A stretch of DNA of 43,281 bases, from positions 1-43,281 of the forward strand of contig CAJUTO010000014.1 in assembly GCA_910589675.1 (NCBI GenBank), in the 5' to 3' direction. Source of the stretch: an uncultured Lactobacillus sp. (GTDB lineage Bacteria > Bacillota > Bacilli > Lactobacillales > Lactobacillaceae). The notes under the pieces were generated by a model, which worked only from the letters and a program-made list of their open reading frames with translations, made no database searches and was not told the DNA's origin. Of this stretch, positions 11,000 through 20,193 are shown piece by piece (position 1 is the first letter of the stretch; each line of letters starts with the position of its first letter). A program made the translations under genes and the position numbers.

Positions 11000-13006
11000 A
11001 TGAAATTAAGTCATAAATTAATTATGTTATCAACAGCAGCATTAATGGGTGTTACTCCAGTTTTAGGGGGAGTTAATACTGCTAGTGTTGCTCAAGCTGC
11101 TACAAAATCTAGCAAGATTGTTTTGGGCAGCAATGCATATGTTTACTTAAAAGATGGAACTCGTAATAAGAATTACAAGGTGGGAGATACTGCTTATCCT
11201 GTAATTGGTAAAGGTGCCAAACTTAATGCTTACGGTTTAATTACTATCAAAGGTGTAAGTTACTACTCTATCGGTGACGGCAATTATATCAAGGCTTCTA
11301 ATGTGGCAACGGTTGATGGTAAAAAAGCAACTACTGCCACTACTAGCTCAACTAAGAAAGATACTACTAAAACTGATAAGAAGACCACTACTAAAAAGGA
11401 TACAACTAATAACACCACTACCACTTCAACTAATGATGATAGTGAGGCAAAGTCAATTGAATTAAGTCACAATTCATATGTTTACGACAAAAACGGCAAG
11501 CGCATCAAGAGTGCCGGAACTTTGAAAAAGGGTTCAAAGGTTTCTTACGTTAGCTTAGATACTATTAACTCTAAGAAGTACTACAACTTAGGTAAGGGTC
11601 AATATATCAAGGCAGCTAATGCCAAAGCTACCACTCCAGCTAAAAAGAATAATAAACATGTTGAATTAAGTCACAATTCATATGTTTACGACAAAAACGG
11701 CAAGCGCATCAAGAGTGCAAAAACCTTAAAGAAGGGCGCAACTTTTGATTACACTGGTACAAAAGATATTAACGATGTCGAATATTACGATATGGGTAAG
11801 GGTCAATATGTTAAAGCTTCAAATGGTGTCATTGTTAAGTCAGTAGAGTTAATTAAGAACTCATACGTTTATGATGCAAATGGTAAGCGAATTAAGAGTG
11901 CTGGAACTTTAAAGAAGGGTTCTACTATTGATTACTATGGTACTAAGATGATTAATGATCAAAATTACTATGATATGGGTAAGGGTCAATACATCAAGAC
12001 TACCAATGCTAAAGAAACTGAAGATACTGAGCCAGTTAAGGAAGATACTTATATCAATTTGATTAAGAATGCTATTATTTATAACGATAACGGCGATACT
12101 TATAATGAAGACAGTGCTCCCCTTCTTAAAGGTGCTTCTTACCAAGCTTTAGCTGCTAAGAAGATTAATGATAAGTGGTACTATAGCATTGGTGATGGTC
12201 AATGGATCAAGGCTGTTAACGCTGTTGTAACTAGTGGTCCAGCTTTAATTCCAAAGTCTGAAGATCCAAATGCAGATTACACTAACTCTACGACTGATCC
12301 AAATCAATTGATTGCTACTTGGACTACTTCAAGCCCTGTTTATAACAGTAAAGGTGAAATCAAGCCAAACCAAGAATTTGGTAAAGGTCACCAAGCTCGT
12401 GTCAGTGAATTAAGATACATTTGGGTAAAATCTGAAAACCAAGCTGTTTTGTTCTACAAGTTAGTTAGTGATAAGGACGGCTTTGTAAAGGCTGATGACG
12501 TCACTATAAGTGGTAAGACTCTTGCTCTAGCTAATGATCCTGAACAAGCTAAGAATGATGCTGTTGTAGCTACTGATAGCGATAAGGCAAGCTTGATCAG
12601 TGCAATTAATAGTGCAGATGCTGCTGAAAAGACAGATGCATACAAGTTTGCAACTGATGCTGCTAAGACTAACTTTAAGCAAGCTTATGAAGCCGCTCAA
12701 AATGCTCGTACTTCAAAGACTGCAACTATCAGTGTTGTCAAGAATGCCCTTGATAATTTAACTAAGGCAATTGCTAACTTAGATGGTAAGAAAGTTCCAG
12801 TGACTGACTTGAATAACTTAACTCAAAGTGAAAAAGATGCCATTATTAAATTAGCTGCTCGTGTAAATAATGCTGCTGAAAGTGCTATTCAATTCACCAG
12901 CAACACTCAACTTGCAATCAATACTCCAGATGGTTATCAATACCTTCCAGTATCTGATTATGCAACAGCTACTCCGGTTGCAACCACTCCAGTTAATAAC
13001 AACTAG
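11000..13006 (+). CDS. large secreted SLAP-repeat protein 4
   Basis: 668 residues. The signal peptide MKLSHKLIMLSTAALMGVTPVLGG... is cleaved near AQA (about residue 34). At least five SLAP modules follow: about 40-97, 150-205, 220-272, 275-330 and 345-402, each with a pattern like NSYVYDKNGKRIKSAG and a closing YIKAxNA. A Thr/Lys linker sits at about 108-145. After about residue 430 comes a different C-terminal part, including an alanine-rich helical region (about 512-600) resembling FIVAR/albumin-binding-type bundles, and a tail rich in T, P and V without an LPXTG motif. It is likely a wall-bound adhesin-type surface protein; the ligand is unknown. No strong Shine-Dalgarno is seen (GAGGGAAAAACAAAGATATG). 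Confidence 0.9.
   Translation: MKLSHKLIMLSTAALMGVTPVLGGVNTASVAQAATKSSKIVLGSNAYVYLKDGTRNKNYKVGDTAYPVIGKGAKLNAYGLITIKGVSYYSIGDGNYIKASNVATVDGKKATTATTSSTKKDTTKTDKKTTTKKDTTNNTTTTSTNDDSEAKSIELSHNSYVYDKNGKRIKSAGTLKKGSKVSYVSLDTINSKKYYNLGKGQYIKAANAKATTPAKKNNKHVELSHNSYVYDKNGKRIKSAKTLKKGATFDYTGTKDINDVEYYDMGKGQYVKASNGVIVKSVELIKNSYVYDANGKRIKSAGTLKKGSTIDYYGTKMINDQNYYDMGKGQYIKTTNAKETEDTEPVKEDTYINLIKNAIIYNDNGDTYNEDSAPLLKGASYQALAAKKINDKWYYSIGDGQWIKAVNAVVTSGPALIPKSEDPNADYTNSTTDPNQLIATWTTSSPVYNSKGEIKPNQEFGKGHQARVSELRYIWVKSENQAVLFYKLVSDKDGFVKADDVTISGKTLALANDPEQAKNDAVVATDSDKASLISAINSADAAEKTDAYKFATDAAKTNFKQAYEAAQNARTSKTATISVVKNALDNLTKAIANLDGKKVPVTDLNNLTQSEKDAIIKLAARVNNAAESAIQFTSNTQLAINTPDGYQYLPVSDYATATPVATTPVNNN
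11457..11718 (+). repeat. 58-bp identical direct repeats in SLAP 4 (11457-11514 and 11661-11718)
   Basis: Two copies of 58 bases, apparently identical, are 204 bases apart and encode the start of two neighbouring SLAP modules (SHNSYVYDKNGKRIKSA). Neighbouring sequence in the same modules has diverged, so the identity suggests recent duplication or gene conversion. Confidence 0.85.
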
Positions 13007-13028
13007 ATTTACATTTTGAATACAAATG

Positions 13029-13057
13029 AAAGTGCACTCTCTATAGGGTGCATTTTT
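13029..13057 (+). terminator. intrinsic terminator after SLAP gene 4
   Basis: TGCACTC pairs with GGGTGCA around CTATA, extended by AAA/TTT with one bulged G, followed by five T residues. Confidence 0.75.
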
Positions 13058-13127
13058 AGTTTAAAATAGTAATATTAAGAAAGCGCTTTTGCGCAATAAA
13101 AAGTGGAAGTATTAACAGAGGAATAAG

Positions 13128-14153
13128 ATGTTAGGTTTTTCAGTATATCTAAGTCATGATTTGACTGCAGATGATTATAATTACTTAATTGCAATGCGAA
13201 ATGCAGGATTTAATACAGTTTTTACATCACTCTTAGACCATGACAATGGAGAAGTAGAACGCTTAAATGAATTAGGTAAATGGTGTAAAAATTTAGATTT
13301 AAAAGTAATTGCAGATATTTCAAAAGAGAGCTTAAAATTTTTAGAAATTAAGCAATTAACAGACTTTGAAAAATTACCTTTAACAGGGATTCGAGCTGAT
13401 GAAGGGATTAGTATGCCTGACATTGCTAAAATTTCTAAGTCTTTCACCGTTGTGTTGAATGCAAGTACAATTACTCAAAATGATATTGATGAGTTGAAGG
13501 ATGAGAATGCGGATTTTGACAATTTAACGGCATGGCATAACTTTTATCCTCACCCTCATACCGGGTTAGCTTCAAAATGGTTTAAGGAAAGAAATCATTG
13601 GTTGCATAAATTTGGCTTGAAAGTGGGAGCCTTCATTTCTGGTGATAAAAGTGCTGGATTTTATCGGCCAACTTTAGAAAAATTGCGAGGAGTAAATCCG
13701 CTAGCTGCAATGTTAGAATTAAAAAAGTTAAATTGTGATGATGTTCTTGTAGGGGATGCGTCTATAGATACAGACGTGATTACGACTTTTATAAATTATT
13801 TGAAGCAGAAGGCGATTACTCTTCATTTACAAGAGGGTAATCCGACCTTGATTCAAAATCAATGGCACAATCGTCCTGATGTTGCGCGTGATGTGGTTAG
13901 ATTAGTGGAAGGTAGAGTTAAGCAACTGTTTGATTTAACCCCACAAGAAGAGATTTTATCGCGTCCAGAGGGTAGTGTGACTTGTGACAATGATCTTTAT
14001 GAGCAGTATCAAGGAGAATTACAGATTACTAAATGTGATCTTCCAGCAGACGAGCGTGTTAATATAATTGACTATGTTGTTCAAGAAGATTTAAGTTTAT
14101 TGAAATTTGTAGGCTCCCGTTCTCCTATAATTTTTGTAAAATCTATGAAATAA
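13128..14153 (+). CDS. MupG-like 6-phospho-N-acetylmuramidase (DUF871 family)
   Basis: 341 residues, full length for the DUF871/MupG family: a TIM-barrel domain to about residue 235 and a smaller C-terminal cyclophilin-like domain. Typical family sequence is the start LGFSVYLSHDLTADDYNYLIAMRNAGFNTVF and the FYPHPHTGL segment (about 141-149). Characterised members cleave MurNAc-6-phosphate from a disaccharide taken up by a PTS during peptidoglycan recycling; no PTS or etherase gene is next to it here. The start follows AGAGGAATAAG. A palindromic AAAGCGCTTT just upstream (13080-13089) is cre-like but imperfect. It separates the SLAP cluster from a last small SLAP-like gene. Confidence 0.87.
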   Translation: MLGFSVYLSHDLTADDYNYLIAMRNAGFNTVFTSLLDHDNGEVERLNELGKWCKNLDLKVIADISKESLKFLEIKQLTDFEKLPLTGIRADEGISMPDIAKISKSFTVVLNASTITQNDIDELKDENADFDNLTAWHNFYPHPHTGLASKWFKERNHWLHKFGLKVGAFISGDKSAGFYRPTLEKLRGVNPLAAMLELKKLNCDDVLVGDASIDTDVITTFINYLKQKAITLHLQEGNPTLIQNQWHNRPDVARDVVRLVEGRVKQLFDLTPQEEILSRPEGSVTCDNDLYEQYQGELQITKCDLPADERVNIIDYVVQEDLSLLKFVGSRSPIIFVKSMK

Positions 14154-14191
14154 CAAAAATATTTTATTTATTTGTTATCTTTTTTAACCTG

Positions 14192-14237
14192 AAAAGTGTC
14201 TTAGAACCCCATGATGTCGGGCTTTAGGACACTTTTT
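14192..14237 (+). terminator. intrinsic terminator after mupG-like gene
   Basis: AAAAGTGTC pairs with GACACTTTT, extended by an imperfect inner stem (TTAGAACCC with GGGCTTTAG), ending in a T-run. Confidence 0.85.
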
Positions 14238-14255
14238 ATTTCTTTATAAAAGCAC

Positions 14256-14283
14256 TTGAATTTAATAACTAATGTTATATAAT
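14256..14283 (+). promoter_or_regulatory. promoter of the small secreted SLAP-like gene
   Basis: -35 TTGAAT at 14256-14261, a 16-base spacer and a perfect -10 TATAAT at 14278-14283, about 50 bases before the ATG. Confidence 0.7.
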
Positions 14284-14331
14284 ATAGTTGTCAAGAGGAA
14301 ATGAAGAGTTTTAGAATCGAAGGTATTTAAA

Positions 14332-14676
14332 ATGAAAAAGTTAGTTAAAGTTGTTTCAGGTTTAGTTCTTGCTGTTAGTTTTTTAGGTGTCGGTTCTACT
14401 GTTAGTGCTGCTACTTTTACTGCTCCAAAGTTGGGTGTTTCTGAAGTTGCTCCAACTGATCCAGCTATCAAGAAAGGCGAAAAGATTTTCGTAACTGTTA
14501 AAGATACCAAGAAGCAAACTGTTGCAGTTTACAACAAGGATGCTAAGAAGACTTCAAAGACTGTCAAGATGGGTTCAACCTTTACTGCAAAAGACGTAAA
14601 GAAAGTTAACGGTAAGAAGATCGTTAAGGTTTCATCAGATAAGTGGTTGAACACTAAGGACGTTGTAAAGGACTAA
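14332..14676 (+). CDS. small secreted SLAP-like protein
   Basis: 114 residues. The signal peptide MKKLVKVVSGLVLAVSFLGVGSTVSAA is probably cleaved after VSA (residue 26). The mature part of about 88 residues is one lysine-rich module with a SLAP-like layout (VAVYNKDAKKTSKTVKMG ... VNGKKIVKVSSDKWLNTKDV). Codon choice is strongly biased, it has a good promoter and its own terminator, so it is probably well expressed. I do not recognise a named family beyond this resemblance. Confidence 0.8.
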   Translation: MKKLVKVVSGLVLAVSFLGVGSTVSAATFTAPKLGVSEVAPTDPAIKKGEKIFVTVKDTKKQTVAVYNKDAKKTSKTVKMGSTFTAKDVKKVNGKKIVKVSSDKWLNTKDVVKD

Positions 14677-14705
14677 TTGTTTTAAATACTTCGATTTATT
14701 AAGAA

Positions 14706-14740
14706 AGCCAGATACTAGAAATACTAGTATCTGGTTTTTT
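14706..14740 (+). terminator. intrinsic terminator before prs
   Basis: CCAGATACTAG and CTAGTATCTGG form a perfect 11-bp stem, followed by six T residues. Confidence 0.92.
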
Positions 14741-14833
14741 GTTTGAATTTATCATAAAAGAAAGCTATCTGCGGTTTCTTTTTAGCCAAGTTTTGCTAAA
14801 ATATAAGGTAGTTGTATTTTTACGGAGGAAACT

Positions 14834-15808
14834 ATGTCTTACAAAGACGATTTAATGATTTTTGCCCTTAATTCAAATGTTCCATTAGCTCAAAAAATAG
14901 CTGATCGTGTTGGTGTTCCACTTTCTAAATCAAGTGTAGAACGCTTTAGTGATGGTGAAATTCAAATTAATATTGACGATTCTGTTCGTGGTAAAGATGT
15001 TTATTTGATTCAATCTACTAGCGATCCTGTAAATGATAATTTAATGGAATTGCTTATCATGATTGATGCTGTTCGTCGTGCCAGTGCTCGCAGCATTAAC
15101 ATTGTAATGCCTTACTATGGTTATGCACGTCAAGATCGTAAAACTCGTGCACGTGAACCAATCACAGCTAAGCTTGTAGCTGATATGCTTCAAACTGCAG
15201 GTGCAGATCGTGTGCTTTCACTTGATTTGCATGCTCCACAAATTCAAGGATTCTTTGATATTCCTGTTGATAATTTAATGGGTGCTCCACTTCTTGCGGA
15301 TTACTTCTTGCGTAACAATTTAGAAGAAAATGCAGTTGTTGTTTCACCAGACCACGGTGGTGTTACTCGTGCAAGAAAGCTTGCTGAATTCTTAGGTACT
15401 AACATTGCTATTGTTGATAAACGTCGTCCTAAGGCTAACGTTGCTGAAGTTATGAACATTATTGGTGATGTTAAAGGAAAACGAGCTATCATTATCGACG
15501 ATATGATTGATACTGCAGGAACTATCACTTTAGCAGCTCAAGCTTTAATTGATGCAGGTGCTACTGAAGTTTATGCTTCTGCAACTCATGCTGTTTTATC
15601 AGGTCCAGCTATTAAGAGATTGAATGATTCACCAATCAAGAACTTGGTATTGACTGATTCAATCAATCAACCAGCTGAAAAGCAACTTGATAAGATGCTT
15701 TTAGTTTCTGTAGGACCACTTATGGGTGATGCAATTAAGCTTATCCAAGAACATGAACCACTTAGTCCGTTGTTTAATACTAGATACCAAGAAGAAAAGC
15801 GTAGATAG
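14834..15808 (+). CDS. prs: ribose-phosphate pyrophosphokinase
   Basis: 324 residues. It makes PRPP from ribose-5-phosphate and ATP; PRPP feeds the purine, pyrimidine and NAD pathways and is the signal read by PurR. Motifs include [14 protein letters not shown], the catalytic region [11 protein letters not shown] (about 96-106), [18 protein letters not shown] (about 132-149) and the PRPP loop [14 protein letters not shown] (about 218-231). The ATG follows ACGGAGGAAACT. Confidence 0.97.
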   Translation: MSYKDDLMIFALNSNVPLAQKIADRVGVPLSKSSVERFSDGEIQINIDDSVRGKDVYLIQSTSDPVNDNLMELLIMIDAVRRASARSINIVMPYYGYARQDRKTRAREPITAKLVADMLQTAGADRVLSLDLHAPQIQGFFDIPVDNLMGAPLLADYFLRNNLEENAVVVSPDHGGVTRARKLAEFLGTNIAIVDKRRPKANVAEVMNIIGDVKGKRAIIIDDMIDTAGTITLAAQALIDAGATEVYASATHAVLSGPAIKRLNDSPIKNLVLTDSINQPAEKQLDKMLLVSVGPLMGDAIKLIQEHEPLSPLFNTRYQEEKRR

Positions 15809-15824
15809 TAAACTTTTGAATAAT

Positions 15825-15853
15825 AAAAAGCTCCAGATTTCTGGAGCTTTTCT
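15825..15853. terminator. bidirectional terminator between prs and the HD gene
   Basis: AAAAGCTCCAG and CTGGAGCTTTT form a perfect 11-bp stem with an ATTT loop. A-rich and T-rich flanks let it serve both converging genes. Confidence 0.9.
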
Positions 15854-15858
15854 TATCT

Positions 15859-17220
15859 TTATTTTTTGTGAGGACGACGCAAGTAATGAAGCGCACCGTT
15901 TTTAATATAACGTTGGAATTGTTCATAAAGTGGATCAAAAATTTGTGGTTCGTTACTTTGAGATAGCATAGTTTTTGGGAAGAAAAATCTCTCATCGCCT
16001 TGGAAAGTCCCATTTAAAGCCTTAACTAAAGGACTAAGTTGAGAAAGTTCAATTAAGCTGCCATCGTCTTGCATAATTTCGATTTGGCTATTGGCATTCT
16101 TACCTGTGGGTTTATAAGCATCATAAGGTTCATCAAAAGCTGAATTAGTATCAGTATAATAAGTTGGATCAAAGCCAGCTTGCTTAATTAAATCCTTTAA
16201 TTTTGGTAAAAGTCCTTTAGTATCTTCATCAATTCTGACACTAGCAAGAGGTTTTCTGAATAAATATTTGCTAGCAAGATCGGCCAAAATTGGATCAGAA
16301 GAATTGAGCCAGAGTGAAAAATTGGTTTCCATGACGCCATCATCCAGCTTTAAATAATCATCTAAAGTCCAATTACCCTCTAAGAATTTGGCTAAACTTG
16401 GAGTAACTTGCAAAGTGCCAGTTTTATAAACAACCTTAGCTCTTTGAAGTAAATGATGCAAAATCACTTCCATTGAGCGACCTACGCGGTGGAAGTAAAC
16501 TTGTTGATACATTTGATAGCGCGAAACAATGTAATCTTCAACTGCGTGCATTCCATTGTTGGTAAAGCAGATACCATCTTGATATGGACGGATCACTCGT
16601 AAAACTCGCGACAAGTCAAACTGACCATAATTTACACCAGTAAAGTAGGCATCTCTTTGTAAATAATCCATTCGATCAGCATCTGCTTGACTTGAAATCA
16701 TTTTCACTATTTGGGGATTGGGATAAGTTTTTGCAATTACACTGGCCACCAATTCAGGAAAATTAGGTGAAACTTGTCGTAATGCCTGGTTGATCTCAGT
16801 ATGAGGATCCGTAATGATTTGTTGGCCAATTTTTTCATGATTTGTCCCAAATAAATGCTCAAAGGTATGGGAATATGGACCGTGGCCAATATCGTGAAGT
16901 AAACCGGCACATTCAACCAAGAGCCGATTGCTATCATCCCATAGTCCATCGTTGGGTTCCCGTGAAGGGTAATTTTTACTAAAGATATTGCAAATACGTC
17001 TTGTTAATTCATATACCCCTAAGTTATGCTCAAATCTGGTATGAGTTGCCCCAGGAAAAACGTAGCTAATAGGCCCAAGTTGTTTAATCCGGCGCATTCT
17101 TTGGAACTCTTTTGATTGCAAAATGTCAAAGATTACTTTATCTTCAATATGGATGTATCCGTGGACGGGGTCACGTAAAAGAACCTCATCTTTTAATTTT
17201 TCACTTTGAAAATTTAACAT
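15859..17220 (-). CDS. HD-domain metal-dependent phosphohydrolase (YwfO-like)
   Basis: 453 residues, reverse strand. The HD domain includes FQRMRRIKQLG (about 38-48), THTRFEHNLGVYELTRRI (about 60-77), GLLHDIGHGPYSHTFEHLF (about 111-129, the HD pair) and SSQADADRMDYLQRDAYFTG with the conserved Asp. This is the family of Bacillus YwfO and enterococcal dNTP triphosphohydrolases, so dNTP hydrolysis is the likely activity. It converges with prs and diverges from the YwiB-like gene. The start is next to a weak upstream GAGGAAT on the reverse strand. Confidence 0.9.
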   Translation of the reverse strand: MLNFQSEKLKDEVLLRDPVHGYIHIEDKVIFDILQSKEFQRMRRIKQLGPISYVFPGATHTRFEHNLGVYELTRRICNIFSKNYPSREPNDGLWDDSNRLLVECAGLLHDIGHGPYSHTFEHLFGTNHEKIGQQIITDPHTEINQALRQVSPNFPELVASVIAKTYPNPQIVKMISSQADADRMDYLQRDAYFTGVNYGQFDLSRVLRVIRPYQDGICFTNNGMHAVEDYIVSRYQMYQQVYFHRVGRSMEVILHHLLQRAKVVYKTGTLQVTPSLAKFLEGNWTLDDYLKLDDGVMETNFSLWLNSSDPILADLASKYLFRKPLASVRIDEDTKGLLPKLKDLIKQAGFDPTYYTDTNSAFDEPYDAYKPTGKNANSQIEIMQDDGSLIELSQLSPLVKALNGTFQGDERFFFPKTMLSQSNEPQIFDPLYEQFQRYIKNGALHYLRRPHKK

Positions 17221-17324
17221 GATAATTCCTCAAACTTAATTCTTATTATTTTGGAAAATATAATTTAGAATATACTTAACTAGATTATATCAAATGTATA
17301 CATATGGAGTAGGTGATTTTGCAT

Positions 17325-17726
17325 ATGAAAAAAGTAGAAATTCATTTAACAAGTAAAATTACACAAGAAGATGAAACGGCAACCTTTGAAAAAACGATGC
17401 CCGGCGAATTTAGTGAAAAAGATGGTATAATGCGCTTATCCTATTTAGAAGATGGGCAAATTCCCATTAAGATCATGATTAAGAATAATGAGATGATTAT
17501 GCGCCGAGGAGTTGATAGCCGCAATCATTCTTTGATGCGTTTTACTCCTGGTGAAAAAGAAGATTGTCATTATCTAGTTGAAGGCCGACAAATGGATTTA
17601 ACTAGCGTGACGAATTTGTTAAAAGTGACTAAAAATGGTAATGAGCACAAAGTTAGTGTTGAATATGACCTCTTTAGTGGTCTATACTTAATAGGTAACT
17701 ATGCAGTCACGTTGATTTTTGCTTAA
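17325..17726 (+). CDS. DUF1934 (YwiB-like) beta-barrel protein
   Basis: 133 residues (MKKVEIHLTSKITQEDETATFEK...). A lipocalin-like small protein of the YwiB/DUF1934 family found next to rpoE or argS in many Firmicutes; molecular function unknown. The start at 17325 is preferred because AGGTG lies 9 bases upstream. A GTG at 17313 would add four residues but is too close to GGAG. It is followed closely by rpoE. Confidence 0.85.
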   Translation: MKKVEIHLTSKITQEDETATFEKTMPGEFSEKDGIMRLSYLEDGQIPIKIMIKNNEMIMRRGVDSRNHSLMRFTPGEKEDCHYLVEGRQMDLTSVTNLLKVTKNGNEHKVSVEYDLFSGLYLIGNYAVTLIFA

Positions 17727-17773
17727 ACGCTTAGTACAATAGTAAGGATTGTAAAAAGAGAGGACGTACAACT

Positions 17774-18328
17774 GTGGGATTAGACCAATTTAAAGATAAA
17801 AATCGTGATGAATTGTCAATGATCGAAGTTGCTCGTGCAATTTTGGAAGATAACGGCAAGAGAATGGCTTTTGCGGATATTGTTAACGCTGTTCAAAAGT
17901 ACTTGAACAAGAGTGACGAAGAAATTCGTGAACGCTTGCCACAATTTTATACTGATATGAATACTGATGGTGAATTTATCTCCATGGGTGAAAATGTTTG
18001 GGCCCTTCGTTCATGGTTCCCATATGAATCAGTTGACGAAGAAGTTAACCACCCAGAAGATGAAGAAGAAGATTCAGCAAGAAAGCACCACAAGAAGGTT
18101 AATGCATTCTTGGCAAGTGCTACGGGTAGTGATGACATCATTGACTACGACAATGATGACCCAGAAGATGAAGATCTTGATGCTACTGAAGATGATGGCG
18201 AAGATTATGACGCTGCTGATGATTCAGAATTTGATGAAGATAATGACGATGATGATGACGTTTTACCAGACGGTATTGAAGGTCAATTATCACAATTAAA
18301 TGACGATGATGACGACGAAGATAATTAA
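17774..18328 (+). CDS. rpoE: DNA-directed RNA polymerase delta subunit
   Basis: 184 residues. The N-terminal HARE-HTH-like fold (MGLDQFKDKNRDELSMIEVARAILEDNG ... WALRSWFPYE, about 1-85) is followed by a very acidic disordered tail of nearly continuous D and E (about 90-184), as in Bacillus delta. It helps RNA polymerase recycling and specificity in Firmicutes. GTG start with GAGAGGACG upstream. The pyrG promoter follows its stop directly. Confidence 0.95.
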   Translation: MGLDQFKDKNRDELSMIEVARAILEDNGKRMAFADIVNAVQKYLNKSDEEIRERLPQFYTDMNTDGEFISMGENVWALRSWFPYESVDEEVNHPEDEEEDSARKHHKKVNAFLASATGSDDIIDYDNDDPEDEDLDATEDDGEDYDAADDSEFDEDNDDDDDVLPDGIEGQLSQLNDDDDDEDN

Positions 18329-18333
18329 TTTGC

Positions 18334-18362
18334 TTGACTTAAGCGTCAAAAGCGGATAATAT
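18334..18362 (+). promoter_or_regulatory. pyrG promoter
   Basis: -35 TTGACT at 18334-18339, a 17-base spacer and -10 TAATAT at 18357-18362. Seven bases later the sequence reads GGGC at 18370-18373, the initiation sequence needed for CTP-sensitive G-stuttering. Confidence 0.8.
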
Positions 18363-18369
18363 CTTTCTT

Positions 18370-18412
18370 GGGCACCCTGTGTGTATTAGCTCCCCTGAGG
18401 GAGCTTTTTTTA
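18370..18412 (+). promoter_or_regulatory. pyrG leader attenuator (CTP-sensitive)
   Basis: The presumed transcript begins GGGC and soon reaches a terminator: AGCTCCC (18388-18394), loop CTGA, GGGAGCT (18399-18405) and a run of seven T residues. In Bacillus pyrG, low CTP stalls polymerase at the C after GGG; extra G residues are added and the poly-G 5' end pairs with the pyrimidine-rich left arm, which prevents termination. All parts needed for that mechanism are present here. Confidence 0.8.
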
Positions 18413-18453
18413 TTTTTTAGAGAGTTAAAAGAACAGAAAAAGGAGTTTGGCTA

Positions 18454-20073
18454 ATGACAAAATACATCTTCGTTACTGGCGGTGTCGTATCTTCACTTGG
18501 TAAAGGTATTTCTGCATCAAGTTTGGGTCGCTTGCTTAAAAACCGCGGATTGAAAGTTACTATGCAAAAATTTGATCCCTACATTAACATTGACCCAGGT
18601 ACAATGAATCCATACCAACATGGTGAAGTTTATGTAACCGATGACGGTACTGAAGCAGACCTCGATTTGGGACACTATGAGAGAATCGTAGATGTAAGAA
18701 CCAGTAAGTATTCTAACGTTACAACTGGTAAAATTTACAAAGAAGTCCTTGAAAAAGAACGTCGTGGGGACTACCATGGTGCAACTGTTCAAGTAATTCC
18801 ACATATCACTGATATGATTAAGAAGAAGATCATGCGTGCTGCACTCACTACTGATTCAGATGTAATTATTTCTGAAATTGGTGGTACTGTTGGTGATATC
18901 GAATCAACTCCATTCATGGAAGCAATTCGTCAAATGAGACGTGAAGTGGGTGAAGACAATGTAATGTACATCCACTGTACTTTAGTACCATACCTTCACG
19001 CTGCCCATGAAATGAAGACTAAGCCAACTCAACATTCAGTAGCAGAACTTCGTAGTATTGGTATTCAACCAAACATGCTGGTTTTACGTGCTGAAAAGCC
19101 AATTAACCAAGAATTAAAGGACAAGATTTCTACCTTTACTGATGTGCCTGTAGATAGAATTATTGAATCAATCGATGCACCTTCATTATTTGACTTGCCA
19201 CTTGCTTTCCAAGCTCAAGGAATGGATCAAAAAGTTTGCGACTTCCTTCACTTAGAAAGTCCAAAGAAAGAAGCCGACATGGAAGCTTGGAAGAAGCTTG
19301 ATGAACGTGCTAAGACCTTGAAACACACTACAAAGATCACTTTAGTTGGTAAGTATGTTGAACTTGAAGATGCCTACATTTCAGTTACTGATGCTCTTCA
19401 ACATGCTGGTTACCTTTACAATACTAAGATTGAAGTAGATAAGGTACAAGCAGAAGATGTAACTGAAGATAACATTGCTGAAATCATGAAGGATTCAGAT
19501 GGTTTGATCGTTCCTGGTGGTTTTGGTACTCGTGGTCTTGAAGGCATGATTACTGCTATTAAGTACGCAAGAGAAAATGATATTCCATTCTTGGGTATCT
19601 GTTTAGGGATGCAAATGGCTAGCGTTGAATTCGCTCGTAATGTTCTTAACCTTAAAGATGCAAACTCAGCTGAAGCAGATCCTGATACTAAGAACAACAT
19701 TATTGATATTATGGCTGACAAACGTGATGAAGAAAACATTGGTGGTACTCTTCGTTTAGGTCTTTACCCAGCAAGTCTTAAGAAGGGAACTAAGACTCGT
19801 GCAGCTTACGATGATCAAGATGTTATTCAAGAAAGACACCGTCACCGTTACGAATTTAACAATGAATACCGTGAAGCATTTGAAAAAGCTGGTATGGTAT
19901 TCAGTGGAGTTTCACCTGATAACCACTTGGTAGAAATTATCGAAATTCCAGATAAGAAATTCTTTATCGCTGCTCAATATCACCCAGAATTTTTGAGTCG
20001 TCCACAAAGACCTGAAGGATTATTTAAATCATTCATTGGTGCAGCTAGCGGATTACCTGCCCAAGAATTCTAG
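18454..20073 (+). CDS. pyrG: CTP synthase
   Basis: 539 residues. It aminates UTP to CTP with glutamine and ATP. The N-terminal amidoligase domain starts [23 protein letters not shown] (nucleotide loop at about 8-20), with [19 protein letters not shown] and [11 protein letters not shown]. The C-terminal class I glutaminase domain has the nucleophile in [10 protein letters not shown] (Cys about residue 382) and the His-Glu pair in [10 protein letters not shown] near 515-520. The ATG follows AAAGGAGTTTGGCTA. Confidence 0.97.
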   Translation: MTKYIFVTGGVVSSLGKGISASSLGRLLKNRGLKVTMQKFDPYINIDPGTMNPYQHGEVYVTDDGTEADLDLGHYERIVDVRTSKYSNVTTGKIYKEVLEKERRGDYHGATVQVIPHITDMIKKKIMRAALTTDSDVIISEIGGTVGDIESTPFMEAIRQMRREVGEDNVMYIHCTLVPYLHAAHEMKTKPTQHSVAELRSIGIQPNMLVLRAEKPINQELKDKISTFTDVPVDRIIESIDAPSLFDLPLAFQAQGMDQKVCDFLHLESPKKEADMEAWKKLDERAKTLKHTTKITLVGKYVELEDAYISVTDALQHAGYLYNTKIEVDKVQAEDVTEDNIAEIMKDSDGLIVPGGFGTRGLEGMITAIKYARENDIPFLGICLGMQMASVEFARNVLNLKDANSAEADPDTKNNIIDIMADKRDEENIGGTLRLGLYPASLKKGTKTRAAYDDQDVIQERHRHRYEFNNEYREAFEKAGMVFSGVSPDNHLVEIIEIPDKKFFIAAQYHPEFLSRPQRPEGLFKSFIGAASGLPAQEF

Positions 20074-20099
20074 TTGGATTATACAAAAAGCTGAAAAAT

Positions 20100-20133
20100 A
20101 AGAGGATTGGTGAGCTGATCCTCTTGTTTTTTT
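20100..20133 (+). terminator. intrinsic terminator after pyrG
   Basis: AAGAGGAT and ATCCTCTT form an 8-bp perfect stem, followed by G and seven T residues. Confidence 0.85.
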
Positions 20134-20193
20134 CCTCAATTTCTTATAACATTATTATGATTATTGAAAGTAGAAAAGGATTTGTTTTCGCCA

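Noticed and set aside
13077-13091. cre site before the mupG-like gene (AAGAAAGCGCTTTTG)
   Set aside because: The palindromic core is attractive, but three fixed consensus positions do not match, so it is mentioned only as cre-like.
17967-18299. Met/Lys/Thr-rich frame overlapping rpoE
   Set aside because: It is a frame shadow of the GAT/GAA repeats coding the acidic tail of rpoE.
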